The notes under the pieces were generated by a model. It was not told the origin of the DNA. It saw nothing but the letters and a program-made list of their open reading frames with translations, and ran no database searches. From assembly GCF_042652345.1 (NCBI RefSeq), contig NZ_JBHSJJ010000014.1, positions 1 through 64,000 on the forward strand: a DNA stretch of 64,000 nucleotides, in the 5' to 3' direction. How positions within the stretch are numbered: the stretch's first letter is position 1; each line of letters begins with the position of its first letter. Below are positions 17,613-29,900 of this stretch, in pieces. This DNA is from Negadavirga shengliensis (lineage in GTDB: Bacteria; Bacteroidota; Bacteroidia; Cytophagales; Cyclobacteriaceae). A program made the position numbers and the translations under genes.

Positions 17613-18023
17613 ATGGATGAAGAACAATCTTTCCTCGGCACCGGATGGAGCTTCCCTCCTACCTTTGACCCGGCACAAAAAGGCGTGGTCATGGTATCCG
17701 GAATTGAAGACATCTGCCAAAGCTTGACCATTTTGTTTGACACCGCCCTAGGGGAAAGGGTCATGCAGCCTAAATATGGTTCCAACTTGGACAGTATGGT
17801 CATGGAACCGATCAACAACGCCACCCTTACCTATATCGACGATATCGTAAGGACAGCCATTATCTACCACGAACCCAGGATCAAGTTGATCCGGTTGGAA
17901 GTTTCAGATGAAAATCAACTTGAGGGAGTGCTGAAAATCAGCGTCATTTTCGAAGTAAGAAGCACCAATACCCGTTTTAATTTCGTGTATCCATTTTATA
18001 TACAGGAGGGTACGGATATATAA
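17613..18023 (+). CDS. Baseplate wedge protein, gp25/GPW family (Pvc9-like)
   Basis: A 136-residue gp25-like protein with F-L-G-T-G-W-S-F-P-P near the start and the family core G-E-R-V-M-Q-P-K-Y-G-S-N-L near 45-60. In contractile systems gp25 recruits the first sheath ring to the baseplate. It lies 11 bp after the PAAR gene. Length and motif order are standard. Confidence 0.93.
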   Translation: MDEEQSFLGTGWSFPPTFDPAQKGVVMVSGIEDICQSLTILFDTALGERVMQPKYGSNLDSMVMEPINNATLTYIDDIVRTAIIYHEPRIKLIRLEVSDENQLEGVLKISVIFEVRSTNTRFNFVYPFYIQEGTDI

Positions 18024-18071
18024 GTACCCGGCCGCCAATTTTTACCATCATCAAATTTTTCCTAAAATAAA

Positions 18072-21000
18072 ATGCCCCATTACGACAGCCTAAAATACTT
18101 GGTCAAAAGAGACGGTGTAAGCCAGAAACAAAGAAGACCAGCTGCCTTGGACCCCTCCTTTGTAAAACTGGATGAAAGAAAACTGGAGGATTTTTTGGTT
18201 TTTGCCACAGAATATTCCAAAAAGATCAAATTTTTCAACCTGAAAAACATTCCTGAAGGGAATTGGGAAGGGTTCTGGAACAGCGATCCCACCATAGTCA
18301 TTGCCGCCATCACAAAGACCAACCCTCTCCCTTCCAAACGCGCCATTGACCGGATTTTTTCCTTGCCTCCCACTATTGAAGGATTGGAAAATTCCATTGG
18401 CCAAATTTTGGACATCGCAAAAAAAATAGATTATTGGTTCAAAAATATCAAGAGAGGTGCCAGCCTCCACGTTGAAATCAGGCGGTTGATCATGGCCAAC
18501 TTTGAAGGGTTTCTCCCCGGATTGGCCACTTTGGAAAAGACCGCTGAAACTTTCATAGAGGATTACCCGATTTTCGACCAAGACAAATATTTTGGGTTTT
18601 CGCCCGAATGGGGATTTGACCCGGAAGCTACCGAGCTGAGCGCCAACCTCAATTTGTTGAGACCCAAAGCGGTTATTGATGAAGAAAACCCGTTTAAATG
18701 CGACCAAAGCATCACTGACAAACAGAAACTAGAAGCGGCCTATCAACTTCTCAAGGAACTTTTCACCAATGTCTACAATGTCTACTTCCAAATTATCCAG
18801 TTGTCATCCACCCATTTTCAACAAAGTTTAACCAGAAAAGACCACCCTCCCCATATAGCCCTATTTATCAGCTTTCTGAGATTGTTTATCAATGTCCAGG
18901 AAGATCTCAACCAAATGACCAAAAGACATTTGGATTTTTATTACAGGGGTGTTTTGGGGTTAAAACCAAAAGACATCATACCGGACAAGGTCCACCTCTT
19001 TTTTGAATTGGCAAAAAACAGGCTGGAGCATTCATTGGAAGGCGGAATAAGATTCAGGGCTGGTAAAGATGCTTTGGGAAATGACCTTTTTTATGCCCTT
19101 GACAAGCCTTCGGTGTTCAATGTGGCCACCGTGGAAAGCCTAAGGTCATTGTGTCTGGAAAAATCCCCCGATGACGAAGAAAGGACCATTGGACTCAAAG
19201 CCGCTCCCGTTGCCAACTCCGAAGACGGTTTGGGCACGCCCATTAAAGACGAAGAGAAGCCTACCTGGTTTACCATGGGCAGCACAAAGATGCCAAATGC
19301 AACCTTAGGGTTTGCTCTGGCCTCAAATGAACTGCTGCTTACAGAGGGCATCAGGACCATTGCCGTCCATGTGCATACAAACAATCCCATTGCCGTCATC
19401 AAGAATACGTTCAACATCTATCTAAGCGGGGAGGGCGAATGGATAAACGCCAACTCACTGGACACCCTGAATGTAAAACCTTTCGCCAACGATACAGGGG
19501 AAAATGGCTTTAGCATTGAACTCCAACTGGATGTTGACACCCCGGCGATTTTACCTTTTGACAAAGACGGACTGGAAGAAGAATTGGGCACTGATTTACC
19601 TGTGATGAAGGTACTTTTCAGCACTGAAAAAAGTGCGAACAAAGAAATATTCAAAGATCTCCTCAACCTTGTCGTTGAAAAAATCACCTTGGAAGTCAAT
19701 GTCACAGGTTTGACACAAATAATGGCTTTCAGTGATGAAGGAAAGCTGGACACCGGCTCCCCATTTTTGCCGTTTACAGCCATCCCCAAAAAAGGGTCAA
19801 GCTTTTATTTCGGAAATGCGGAAATATTTCAAAAAAACCTCAAGTCGGTGCACTTCAAAATCAATTGGGAGGATCCGCCCGAAGACTTCGCCGAATATTA
19901 CGCAGGTTATGAAAATATTGGTGACGGGTTTAAGGCGAACGTCTACTCGATAGGTGAAAAAGCGTCCACGCCCATACGACTTGATGTCGATGGAAGTACA
20001 GTAGACCAAATAGCAATTTTAGAAAATGACGAGGAGACCTTTACCTCAACGCAAGCCGGTGATAGTCAAATCGCCAAGCTGATCAGTGGCGAAAAAGCAG
20101 AGAATTATGGAAAGGGCAACAAAATCGGCTTTCTTCGTATGAATCTGGAAGATGACTTTGGACACAGCCAATACCAACAGGTACTTACCAGGCAAATGCT
20201 GGCTGTGGCCAGGTTTCCGAACGTGGTACCAGGAGCGTGGTACAGAAACACTACCGGGGATCTGGTGAAAGCCGGTTCTACCACCACGGTTTCCTCTTTT
20301 GAGGTAGTCATTCCCAACCCTCCTTACACCCCATCTATCAAAAGCATCTCCATGGATTACACCTCGGAGACGCTGACCGGTGAAAACAACGGAGGGGAAG
20401 ATATCCAGCTCTTACACCTCCACCCTTTTCCCAACACCTACAAGCACTTAAAGGGCATTCAGGGGAGTTTCTTGGTACCCCAATTCAAAAACCCAAAATC
20501 AAAAACAGAAATCGATGTCCTTGTTCCTGAAGCGGGAGCGCTCTTGATAGGCATCAATAACCTCCAACCCAAACAAAGCCTGTCCCTGCTTTTCCAATTA
20601 GTGGAAAATACGGCAGATGCGGAACTGGCCAAGCCAAAAGTGCGCTGGTATTATTTGAAGTCAAACCAATGGGAGCCCTTTAGGGAATCCCAAGTGGTTT
20701 CCGATACCACAGATGAACTTTTGACTTCCGGCATTGTCGAACTTTCCATTCCGGACGACATCAACAAAGAAAACACCGTACTTTCTTCCGGCTTACACTG
20801 GTTAAAAGCCGCTGTATCCGAAAATCCTGAAGCCATCAGTCAAGCCATCAATATACACGCCCAGGCGGCCAGGGTAACTTTCCAAAACAATGAAAACGAT
20901 TTAGCGCATTTGAACCAGCCGCTTCCGGCAGCAACCATATCCAAGCTGGAGAACGACGATTCGGCGATCAAGGGCATTTTCCAATTGTACGATTCTTTTG

Positions 21001-21779
21001 GGGGAAGACCCGCGGAAAGTGATTTGGGTTTTTACAACCGTATCAGCGAACATTTGCGGCATAAAGGAAGGGCCATCACCCTTTTTGACTACGAAAGACT
21101 GATCTTGGAGGCGTTTCCAGAGGTATACAAGGTGCGCTGTGTCAATCATCTGGATGACACCTTCCATCTCAACCCCGGCCATGTTATCGTCTCTGTCGTC
21201 CCCGACTTTTCCAAGCTCAAAGCGGTGGATAGGAGGCAACCAAAGGTTTCATTGGCACAGCTTGAAAGAATCAGGCGTTTTTTGGAAGACAGGAATTGTG
21301 CCTTTGTGGGAAACCAAACGACAAACTACAACGATAAGCCCCATTCCCTTCATGTGCTCAATCCGGACTATGAAAAAATCAGGTTGGATTTTAGAGTGAG
21401 GTTTCTCCCTGAAATCACAGCCATAGAATTTCATATAGAAAAATTAAAAACTGCACTTGTCCGCTTTCTGTCTCCATGGGCATTTGAGGATTCCGCCGAT
21501 ATCACATTTGGCGGTAGGGTTTTTAAGTCTGTTATCCTGCATTTTGTCGAAAAACAGCCTTATGTAGATTATGTAAAAGACTTTAAAATGATGCACGACA
21601 ATGCCATCGAAGATGTCAATGTGATAGAAGCCAAAACCCCTATTTCCATTTTGGTACCGGCGGCCGAGGAAAAAATGAGCATTATCCATATAGAAGATGA
21701 GGAATGCAAAATGGACAAACACTTGGCAAAAAGCGGGCTGGGATATCAAAACCTGGAAGACATAGAAGTCAATCATTGA
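18072..21779 (+). CDS. Baseplate J/gp47-like protein (Pvc11-like)
   Basis: A 1235-residue baseplate protein. The N-terminal half is a large system-specific region. The region from about 960 holds the recognisable baseplate element, with F-Y-N-R-I-S-E-H-L-R-H-K-G-R-A and I-T-L-F-D-Y-E-R-L-I-L-E-A-F-P-E-V near 990-1020. It forms wedges with the Pvc12-like protein around the spike hub. It is longer than many phage gp6/J proteins but within the range for Bacteroidota eCIS, where extra baseplate mass has been described as a cage in AlgoCIS. It sits between gp25 and the fibre-like gene. Confidence 0.85.
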   Translation: MPHYDSLKYLVKRDGVSQKQRRPAALDPSFVKLDERKLEDFLVFATEYSKKIKFFNLKNIPEGNWEGFWNSDPTIVIAAITKTNPLPSKRAIDRIFSLPPTIEGLENSIGQILDIAKKIDYWFKNIKRGASLHVEIRRLIMANFEGFLPGLATLEKTAETFIEDYPIFDQDKYFGFSPEWGFDPEATELSANLNLLRPKAVIDEENPFKCDQSITDKQKLEAAYQLLKELFTNVYNVYFQIIQLSSTHFQQSLTRKDHPPHIALFISFLRLFINVQEDLNQMTKRHLDFYYRGVLGLKPKDIIPDKVHLFFELAKNRLEHSLEGGIRFRAGKDALGNDLFYALDKPSVFNVATVESLRSLCLEKSPDDEERTIGLKAAPVANSEDGLGTPIKDEEKPTWFTMGSTKMPNATLGFALASNELLLTEGIRTIAVHVHTNNPIAVIKNTFNIYLSGEGEWINANSLDTLNVKPFANDTGENGFSIELQLDVDTPAILPFDKDGLEEELGTDLPVMKVLFSTEKSANKEIFKDLLNLVVEKITLEVNVTGLTQIMAFSDEGKLDTGSPFLPFTAIPKKGSSFYFGNAEIFQKNLKSVHFKINWEDPPEDFAEYYAGYENIGDGFKANVYSIGEKASTPIRLDVDGSTVDQIAILENDEETFTSTQAGDSQIAKLISGEKAENYGKGNKIGFLRMNLEDDFGHSQYQQVLTRQMLAVARFPNVVPGAWYRNTTGDLVKAGSTTTVSSFEVVIPNPPYTPSIKSISMDYTSETLTGENNGGEDIQLLHLHPFPNTYKHLKGIQGSFLVPQFKNPKSKTEIDVLVPEAGALLIGINNLQPKQSLSLLFQLVENTADAELAKPKVRWYYLKSNQWEPFRESQVVSDTTDELLTSGIVELSIPDDINKENTVLSSGLHWLKAAVSENPEAISQAINIHAQAARVTFQNNENDLAHLNQPLPAATISKLENDDSAIKGIFQLYDSFGGRPAESDLGFYNRISEHLRHKGRAITLFDYERLILEAFPEVYKVRCVNHLDDTFHLNPGHVIVSVVPDFSKLKAVDRRQPKVSLAQLERIRRFLEDRNCAFVGNQTTNYNDKPHSLHVLNPDYEKIRLDFRVRFLPEITAIEFHIEKLKTALVRFLSPWAFEDSADITFGGRVFKSVILHFVEKQPYVDYVKDFKMMHDNAIEDVNVIEAKTPISILVPAAEEKMSIIHIEDEECKMDKHLAKSGLGYQNLEDIEVNH

Positions 21780-21811
21780 TTTTGTAACCACTATTAATAA
21801 AAAGAAAAACC

Positions 21812-23881
21812 ATGGCTATCAAATCCAGAATAGATCTTAAAGAGGATTTTACCAACGGCAAAAAACTCAATGAAAAACAATTTCATGACCTCATTGATTC
21901 CATGCTGAACAAGAGGGACGATGCCTTCATGGGGAAGTGGAAAAAGGGGACCGTCTACAAAACAGGGAATGTGGTGATCTACAAACAAGCCCTCTGGGAA
22001 GTAAAACCTGACGCAGAAGGCAACCCTCAGGAAATCTGTTCCTGCGTGCCTCCGGGTGAAGGGGAGGAATGGCAGACTTTGATAGTCCCTCAGCAGGACG
22101 ATGACTGGGTGGTAGACCTGGAGACCGGCGTCATGTACGCCAAGGTTTTTGATTGTGTCGGAATTGGGAGGGTATTTGACCCAAATGAAGATCCTCCGAA
22201 AGCCAAACTGGAAATCGTCACAGACGGAGGTCAGGAAGATGGGATAGTAGGTCGATTCCTTATTTTTCCAAAAACAGCCTCATCACCGACCTTAAGTTTG
22301 GTCCAAGTGAGCAGTGATGAAAATCCATTTAACGCCTTTTTTCTATTTGGCGTTAACAGTCAGGAAGCTGCCCTCACAAGTGATGCCCCCGCCGGTTTTA
22401 TCTTTAGGCACCAGGGCCATGCGGTGATCGGCGAAGAGGATGATCTGGACTTCAAGGATGGGGACGTAATGATGGTCATAGAGCCGGCGACATCCGGTTC
22501 CGGCAATGCAAGGGTTGGGATCAGTACGAAACACCCTAAGGCCATGCTCGATGTCACCGATAGGAACAAGGGCCAGTTTCTGCTCAGCCCGGAGGACAAA
22601 GAGGATCCTGTTTTCACCATCGTCAACCTGAACCCAGGTTATGACAAAAATTATACTGCCACGGGAGTGGGTGTCGATTACTCGGTATTCATCACGGATG
22701 CGCCGCAGGGATTCCTTTTCAAAAAAGGCGATGATTACGGATTACATTGTAAAAACTCCGACATCAACCAGGGGAAAGCCCTCATGCTGGTAAGAGAAGG
22801 GCCTAATGGAAAACCCCAAGCGGGTATCGGGACGGTTGACCCCTGCACCATGTTTCACGTTACTGATGGAGAAAACGGGACTTACCTTTTTAATCCCGAA
22901 AATGAGCAGGCCCCTTTGTTCACCATGGCCAAAATAAAAGCCGGGGGCAAAAACAATTATTTCACATCTGCTATCACAAAAGACCATGCGAGCTGGATCA
23001 CGGATGCCAACAAAGGGTTCCAATTCTACGCGGGAAAAGAAGCCAAGGGAGCGTGTCCAACCCCCAATCTGGATGATGGAGACAGGCTGGTGGTGATTCT
23101 GGCTAATGGAAAAGTGGGCATTGGCACAAAAAACGCCGACCCTACGGTCACTTTGGAGATTTCCGACGAGAAAAGCGGCAAATTTCTCTTCAATTTGGAT
23201 GATAAAAAAGTAAACCCCGCATTGGGAATCGTCAACTCCCGGCCAGGAACAAAGAGCAATTACTTTACCCTCGGCGCCAACAACCAGACTGCGGTAATGG
23301 TTACCGATTCCCCACAAGGATTCGTGTTGAAACAGGGTTCCAAAACAAAAGATGACGAAGTGGACGTCACCCAAGGAAATGTCTTATTGCAGATTTTTCC
23401 ATACCAGGGCTCCAAAGCGGAAGGAAAAGCCGTTTTCTTCCCCGAAAGAAGCGGCAAGGTTGGCATCATGCGCACCCCAGGTGATTTCCACCTGGACGTC
23501 AACGGTATCATCAGAGCCTATAGCCTTTTCATTGAATCAGATTTTAACAACATGTCCAATGAGGAACCTTTGGAGAGCTATTTTGAGAAAAAAGGTTACA
23601 AGACGGTTCTTCAAATGCTGAATAAGTTACGGCCCATTGCTTTCGACTGGGATGACCAAGCCACTAAACTCCATGAGGAGGGAAAACAGTTTGGCCTTAA
23701 ATCCCAGGAAGTCGAAGATATCCTTCAGGAGCTGGTGAAGAAAAACAGCAGCGACAATAAATTGTCGGTGAACCATTCCGGGTTGAGCGCGGTACTGATT
23801 AAAGCCATCCAGGAACAACAGGAAATCATAGAGGATTTAAAATCAAGGGTAGAAGCGCTGGAAAGCAAACTTACCAGCTGA
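21812..23881 (+). CDS. Fibre-like eCIS protein with C-terminal S74-type chaperone-like tail
   Basis: A 689-residue protein with a modular layout. Residues about 1-40 are a helical N-terminus. Residues about 45-90 (K-G-T-V-Y-K-T-G-N-V-V-I-Y) resemble a CBM5/12-type carbohydrate-binding module. About four related beta-rich units of roughly 110 residues follow, each with a V-G-I/I-G-I-G-T step, a T-D-A/S-P-x-G-F element and a D-x-x-x-G-x-F-L-F-x turn. The end (about 540-689) resembles the endosialidase-type intramolecular chaperone (S74) and finishes in a coiled coil. The S74 S-D dyad start is present (E-S-D-F-N-N-M), but the expected nearby Lys is not, so self-cleavage may be lost. It is probably a receptor-binding fibre or a surface decoration, placed between the two J-like baseplate genes. 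Confidence 0.65.
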   Translation: MAIKSRIDLKEDFTNGKKLNEKQFHDLIDSMLNKRDDAFMGKWKKGTVYKTGNVVIYKQALWEVKPDAEGNPQEICSCVPPGEGEEWQTLIVPQQDDDWVVDLETGVMYAKVFDCVGIGRVFDPNEDPPKAKLEIVTDGGQEDGIVGRFLIFPKTASSPTLSLVQVSSDENPFNAFFLFGVNSQEAALTSDAPAGFIFRHQGHAVIGEEDDLDFKDGDVMMVIEPATSGSGNARVGISTKHPKAMLDVTDRNKGQFLLSPEDKEDPVFTIVNLNPGYDKNYTATGVGVDYSVFITDAPQGFLFKKGDDYGLHCKNSDINQGKALMLVREGPNGKPQAGIGTVDPCTMFHVTDGENGTYLFNPENEQAPLFTMAKIKAGGKNNYFTSAITKDHASWITDANKGFQFYAGKEAKGACPTPNLDDGDRLVVILANGKVGIGTKNADPTVTLEISDEKSGKFLFNLDDKKVNPALGIVNSRPGTKSNYFTLGANNQTAVMVTDSPQGFVLKQGSKTKDDEVDVTQGNVLLQIFPYQGSKAEGKAVFFPERSGKVGIMRTPGDFHLDVNGIIRAYSLFIESDFNNMSNEEPLESYFEKKGYKTVLQMLNKLRPIAFDWDDQATKLHEEGKQFGLKSQEVEDILQELVKKNSSDNKLSVNHSGLSAVLIKAIQEQQEIIEDLKSRVEALESKLTS

Positions 23882-23941
23882 CCGCCCTAGGCCCGTTGTT
23901 ATGGCCCATTTTTTTCCATTCCCTAAAAAGATATTGGCACT

Positions 23942-26900
23942 ATGCCCCAACACATAACCATACCCAAGGATAACTCCAGCTTTCCATCTTATCTCGATTG
24001 GCAGCAATTAAGAACAGCCGGCATCGAACACATCGAAAATTTGGGAAGTGATATATGGACTGATTATAACCTTCATGATCCGGGAATAACCATATTGGAA
24101 GTACTTTGCTATGCCCTCACCGATCTTGGATACCGGACTAATTTTGACATTAAAGACATTTTGTCCAGGAGTCCGGAGGACAAAAACCTGGCCCCAAAAA
24201 CCATCTTTGGTAAACCTCTTGACGACAACTTCTTTACCGCAGCCGACGTGCTTTCGTGCAATCCGGTGACTTTTACGGATTTCAGAAAATTGTTGATAGA
24301 TATTCCCGGAATAAAAAATGCCTGGTTTGAGCGTGCTTCGGACGGTGAAATCCCCGTTGCATTTCACAAAGACCTGAAATCCTTGGTTTTCGCAGGAACG
24401 GATCCCGCGAATGAAAAGCGCATTTATCTTGGAGGGCTTTATGAAATATGCCTGGAATTAGAGCCTGTTTTGGTCCGGGATGCATGCGGCAGCACTTTTT
24501 TCACCAATGAAGGTATTCTGGAAACGGTGTATAAAAAACTCAACGCCCATAGAAACCTGTGCGAGGACATAAAAAGGGTTACGGTATTTGGTGAAGAACA
24601 GATACGTTTGTGCGCGGAGATCGAATTGCGATCATCCGCAAGTCCAGAAAATGTGCTGTTGGAAATCCACAAGAAGGTTGAAGAACACCTATCCCCCAGC
24701 CTGACTTTTTACACCCTCCAGGAAATGTTGCAAAAGGGAAAAAGCATGGAGGAAATCTTTGAAGGAAGGCCGCTATCGATAGACAGCAACGGGTTTATTG
24801 ATACAGAGGAACTCAAAAAGCTTGATCCCAAAAAAAGGCTCTACGCTTCTGATCTATACAGGATCATTATGGACATAGAGGGTGTCATCGCCATACGGAA
24901 CCTCTCGCTGGCCAATGCCATCGACAACGTGGTCATGAACAGCGGGGAAAAATGGTGTCTCAATTTAACACCAAAATATCGGCCTCATTTTGATTTGCAG
25001 CATTCACAAATCACTTTTTATAAGGGGGTACTTCCTTTTACCACCGATAAAGCCATTGTAAGACAAAGGTACTTGGAGGAAAAGGCGGCCAAAGCAAAAG
25101 CCAAGCTTGAGGGCTACCATTTGGACCTTCCTATTCCGGAGGGGAAATACAGGGATATTGAGGACTATACCTCCATCATGGAGGACTTTCCCTTGACCTA
25201 TGGAGTGGGAAAAGAGGGCTTAAAAGGGCTGATAGATGTAAAAAGAAAAGGGCAGGCCAAGCAACTAAAGGGCTACCTGCTTTTTTATGATCAACTTCTG
25301 ACCAATTACCTTTCCCAACTCGCGAATGTCAGAGCGCTTTTTTCCATGAGTCCTGATGAGGACCGGCCCGGAAAGACCCACACCTACTTTACCCGGCTTT
25401 TATCAGAAGTTCCCGACATTCAGGAATTGGTGGAGAATTTTCACCAATGTGAGGGCAATCAGGAAGACGGCTTGCCTCCTGAGGACTTCCCCTCCTATCT
25501 GCAACATATAGCCGAAAGCCTGGAAAACTATCATGAAAGGCGGAACCGGTTTTTGGACCATCTCCTTGCCCGGTTTTCCGAATCCTTTTCAGACTACGTA
25601 TTGCTTATGTTTGAAATGAATGGAAAACAACATGACGGTGCCAGAATAATAAGAGACAAAACCGACTTTCTAAGCAATTATCCGCAAACCAGCCGCAATA
25701 GAGGCAAGGGATTTGATTACTCCAAACCCGTTGGATGTCGTGGAGAAGGGACTTGTGGGGAAAGCAGAGAGGAGACAGAAACCGATGATATAGAAAACAT
25801 ATCCGGCCTCGAAAAAAGGGTTGGCAAGCTTATCGGCATTCAAAAAAGCGGATGGCAAAACCTGGGGAATGGAGTGATAAAAAAATTACCGGGAGGATGG
25901 GTATTGACGATCCACAGACAAAACGACCTTATTTTAAAGAGTAAACCGGTTTGGGAAACAGAAGAAGAGGCTTGTGATGCGCTGAAAAGCTGGCAAAAAT
26001 ATATCGGCAATGAGCAGTATTACCGGCGCCTGACCTATGAGGTAAGTGGGGAAAAAGAATATGGCCTTGTGCTTAAAAACAAAGATGGCGAGGACATCGC
26101 TGCGGGTGTTCAACGATACCCATCCATTGGCCGATACTGCCAGGCGCGCGACAAATATTTTTCACTGCTGCAAACCGTTCCGGAAGAGAAAATCAAATGG
26201 GAATCAGGGGAAAACGGTAATTCATTTGTCATAGAAGATGAAAATGGTTTGGAGATACTCCGGTTTTATGGGGAAGAGGAAAATCTTGAAACTTTCAGAG
26301 AAGTCATCAAGGAAAAAAAACATTATTGCCGAAAGGCATATGATGTGGATCATAACCAAGAATATGGGTTTACCCTCGTAAATGAAAACGACGAATGCAT
26401 TGCTCAAGGCACTAAAAGATACCTCGATTCGGAAGCAAGGGAAGATGACATATATTGGTTGATAGGCCAGATAAATTGGTCCGGTCTTTCGGGTCAAGCC
26501 GTTCGGGAAGAGGAGTGTTATACTTTTCAGCTTTTTGACTACCAGGGTGAAAAATTGCTTTTTGAGAGCGTAAAAGGGTTTCATTCGGTGGCGATGGCTA
26601 TGGATTTTTTTGCCCCGGAAGAGGAAGACAAGGAAGGCTTTATCGATTGGGCAATCCGGGACGATAATTATGAATTCATCGAAAAAGATGGAAAACATTC
26701 TTTCCAATTGCTGGACGGGGAAGAAAAAACAGTCAGCAGCCATCCCCATTGGTATGAATCTGAAAAAGAAGCATTGAACATGAAGCAAGCCATCATCTTT
26801 TACCTGGATGGCAAGGAACCTGATAAAGGGTTTGAAGGTACTCCCGGCAGCTTCGGCTTTGAAGTCACCGACACCTCGGGAAATATATTGTTCGAAAGCA

Positions 26901-29900
26901 TACACATTTATCCGACAAAGACGGCAGCCAGGTCAGCATCCTTGTTGGTCAAAGTACTGGCCAGACATCGAAGGTACTACAAACCCCTCGAAGACAATGA
27001 AAAAGAACTGCCTTATGGTTTTGAGTTGATCGACAGAAATGACAAGCCCATTGCGGCACATCCCCAATGGTTCGCGACCGCATGTGAACGGGACTTGGCA
27101 ATGGATATGATCATATATTACGCTGAAAACCTCGAGCCGCAGTATCGATTGACAAAAAAGGAAGAAAAGTATTTTATAGATTTAGTGAGTCCGGATGGAA
27201 AAGATTTACTTGTTGGCTCGACAGCGTTTGCAGATGAAGCATCAGCAAAAGCCAGCTGGGAGAATTTTCTAACAAGGGCATCAAGAACAGAAAATTATCG
27301 CTTTACTGATGCTGCTGATTCCAAATATCCATTTGGCTTTGAGCTACTGGATAACGAGGGCAAGGTAATGGCCCGGTCGGCTATAAGTTACGCTACGCAA
27401 GCCGAAAGCAACATGGCCTTACGTGCCATCATCCAACTCGTTCGACACACGGAATGGTTGGTAAACATCTCCGGTGAAACAGGCAGCTACTTGTTTTGGG
27501 TAGGTGATAGCCAAGAGAGCAAATTGCTGCAAAGTGTGGGGGACTATCCGGACGAAACTGCTGTAAACGCGGGGCTTAAACAGGTTTTGGAATTGGGCCA
27601 GCACCTACATAATTATCAAAAAACCGAAAACTTCGGGTTTGAGCTTGTGGATGCAAATGGCCAGGTGCTGGCAAATCATCCGGACCAGTATGAAAGTGAT
27701 GCCGAAGTAGATGCTGCCATCTTCATGGTAATCAACTACATAAGAAATGATGCTCCCAGCATTGAAATACCCAATATAGGGGGCGCGTTCCGGGCTGAGA
27801 TTTATGATGAAAAAGGGAAAGTTGCCTTTACAGGAATCAAAATCCATTCTGATAAAACAAGTGCACTGAGTGAACTGGAGGAGTTGTTTGAATTGGCATC
27901 AAGTGCCAAAAATTATCGACTCACAGAAGCCGGACAAAACAGGTGTCAAAATGGGTTCCAATTGGTCAGTAAGGAAGGGGAAATCCTCGCCAACCATCCC
28001 TTTTTCTACGCCACACCGCAAGAAAGGGATGAAGTCATGGCCAATATTTTTGGATGGCTTACCTATGGCGAAAAAATCACGAAAGATGTGATAAAAGCGT
28101 TCCCGCTTTTTGGATTCCAGCTCAAAGACAACGAAGGGAATCCGGTTTTGTCAGGTGTAGTTGATTTTGAATCAGAGGACGAAGCTTACGAAGCCTTTGC
28201 CGAATTTATAACGGTAGCGACAGATCTGGATAACTACAAAACGGATATTGGGGGCGAAAAGCCGGGTTTTATCATCGTAAACCCAAAGGGAGAAGTCCTT
28301 GCAAAATCCGAGGGCGAGTCCGAAACAGAAGAGGCAAGGGACGAGGCCATGAAAAGCCTTTGGCTCACCATAAAGCTTAGAAGCACGGATCACAGAATTT
28401 TTCAGGATGAAGAGCAGGGGAAATGGCATTTTGTGATTGGAGACGATGAAGGAAAGGACTTTTTATTGGGTGATTTGTATCTGGACAGTGAACCGGAAGC
28501 AAGGGAGGCGTTGATCAGCACTTTTGAAAAGGCCTCATCTAAAAGCCATTATAAATCCGTACTGACTGAGGAAGAAAATACATTTTCATTTCACTTAGTG
28601 GATGATGAAGAAAACATGCTGGCCCGGTCCGCGGGAGTCGGTTTTGGTTCAGAAGAAGATATGGATCAGGCCATCGAGGATTATATTTTATTTTTAACCG
28701 ACCAAAAAATTGATCCTTTAATCATTGAAACCAAGAAGAAATATCACATTGAATTAGAAGATTTTTCTGAAAAAGTAATATTACAAGGAAACAAAAAACA
28801 CTATTCCCTCCAATCCGCTAAGTCTGAATGGGCTAAAATTACAGAAGCCGCTGCCAGTTCCTCCAATTTCGACATCATCTATGACAATCTTAATTGTCTA
28901 TACAAAGTAGTCCTACATAAAGATGAAGTGGCTTTGGCTGAATCCACGCAGAAAATGACATCCAGAACACAGGCCGAAAAATGGATCAACCTTGTGGCCT
29001 TGATCTTGAAAAAACAAAGCCCGCATGGGGATGCCAACGGCACCGATTGTGGATACTATTTCTTTCTCCGTCCGGGTGATGGAACGGAAACAATCGAAGA
29101 GGAAATCAAAGACATTGAAATCAGAGGCACAAAGCTTTTCCCTACTTCTTCCGAGGCATTGCGCGGCAGTGAAAAAATCGCCGGGCTGATGAGGGACGAT
29201 GATCATTTCGTTGCCGAGGCAGTTGATACCGAATGGCAGTTGGTCCTGAAGGATGATCATGGAAGCCCCATTGCGTCGGTAACGCCGCAGTTTGACGATG
29301 AAACGGCTGCCGTCAATACCCGCGACAAGTTGAGGGAATTTTTGGAATCAGGGGGAGAACTGGGCTGTGAAAAGGAGGAAATAGTCGGGACTGTTCAGCA
29401 AGAAGAGGCTTATGGCTGCGTGGTACAAAAGGGAGACAACGTTTTCTTGGAGGCTCAGGGCATCAAAGACAAGGAATCGGCCAGGGCCACGTGCAACCTC
29501 ATCCATGAATTGGGCCAGATTGAAGAACGCTATAATCTCATTACCAATGAAGAGGAATGTCTGTATGGTTTTGAGTTAACTGACAAAGAGGGTATTCCCA
29601 TCGCCACGCATCCGATATACTACTTCACTGCGAGGGAAAGAGATGAAGCTTTGGCCATGACCATGTCTATAGTCAACCGTGAGGGGCTTCATTTGGTAGA
29701 GCATATTTTACTGAGGCCCAGGAAAATCGCTTTACAACAAGCTTATCGATTTGAATTGATAGAGAACGAGGATCATACCGTTATTTTGCAGGGCAGCATC
29801 AGTTATCCCAATTTAGAGGAGGCCATGCAGGGCTACAACGGTATGTGGGTTGCCTTATGGAAGTATGCTGCGGGAGAAGCGGAATGGGTGGAAAAAATCG

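Noticed and set aside
23882..23941. Possible intrinsic terminator after the fibre-like gene
   Set aside because: A short ggcc/ggcc stem precedes a T-run, but the stem is only 4 bp and lies inside a block of tightly spaced genes in one orientation.
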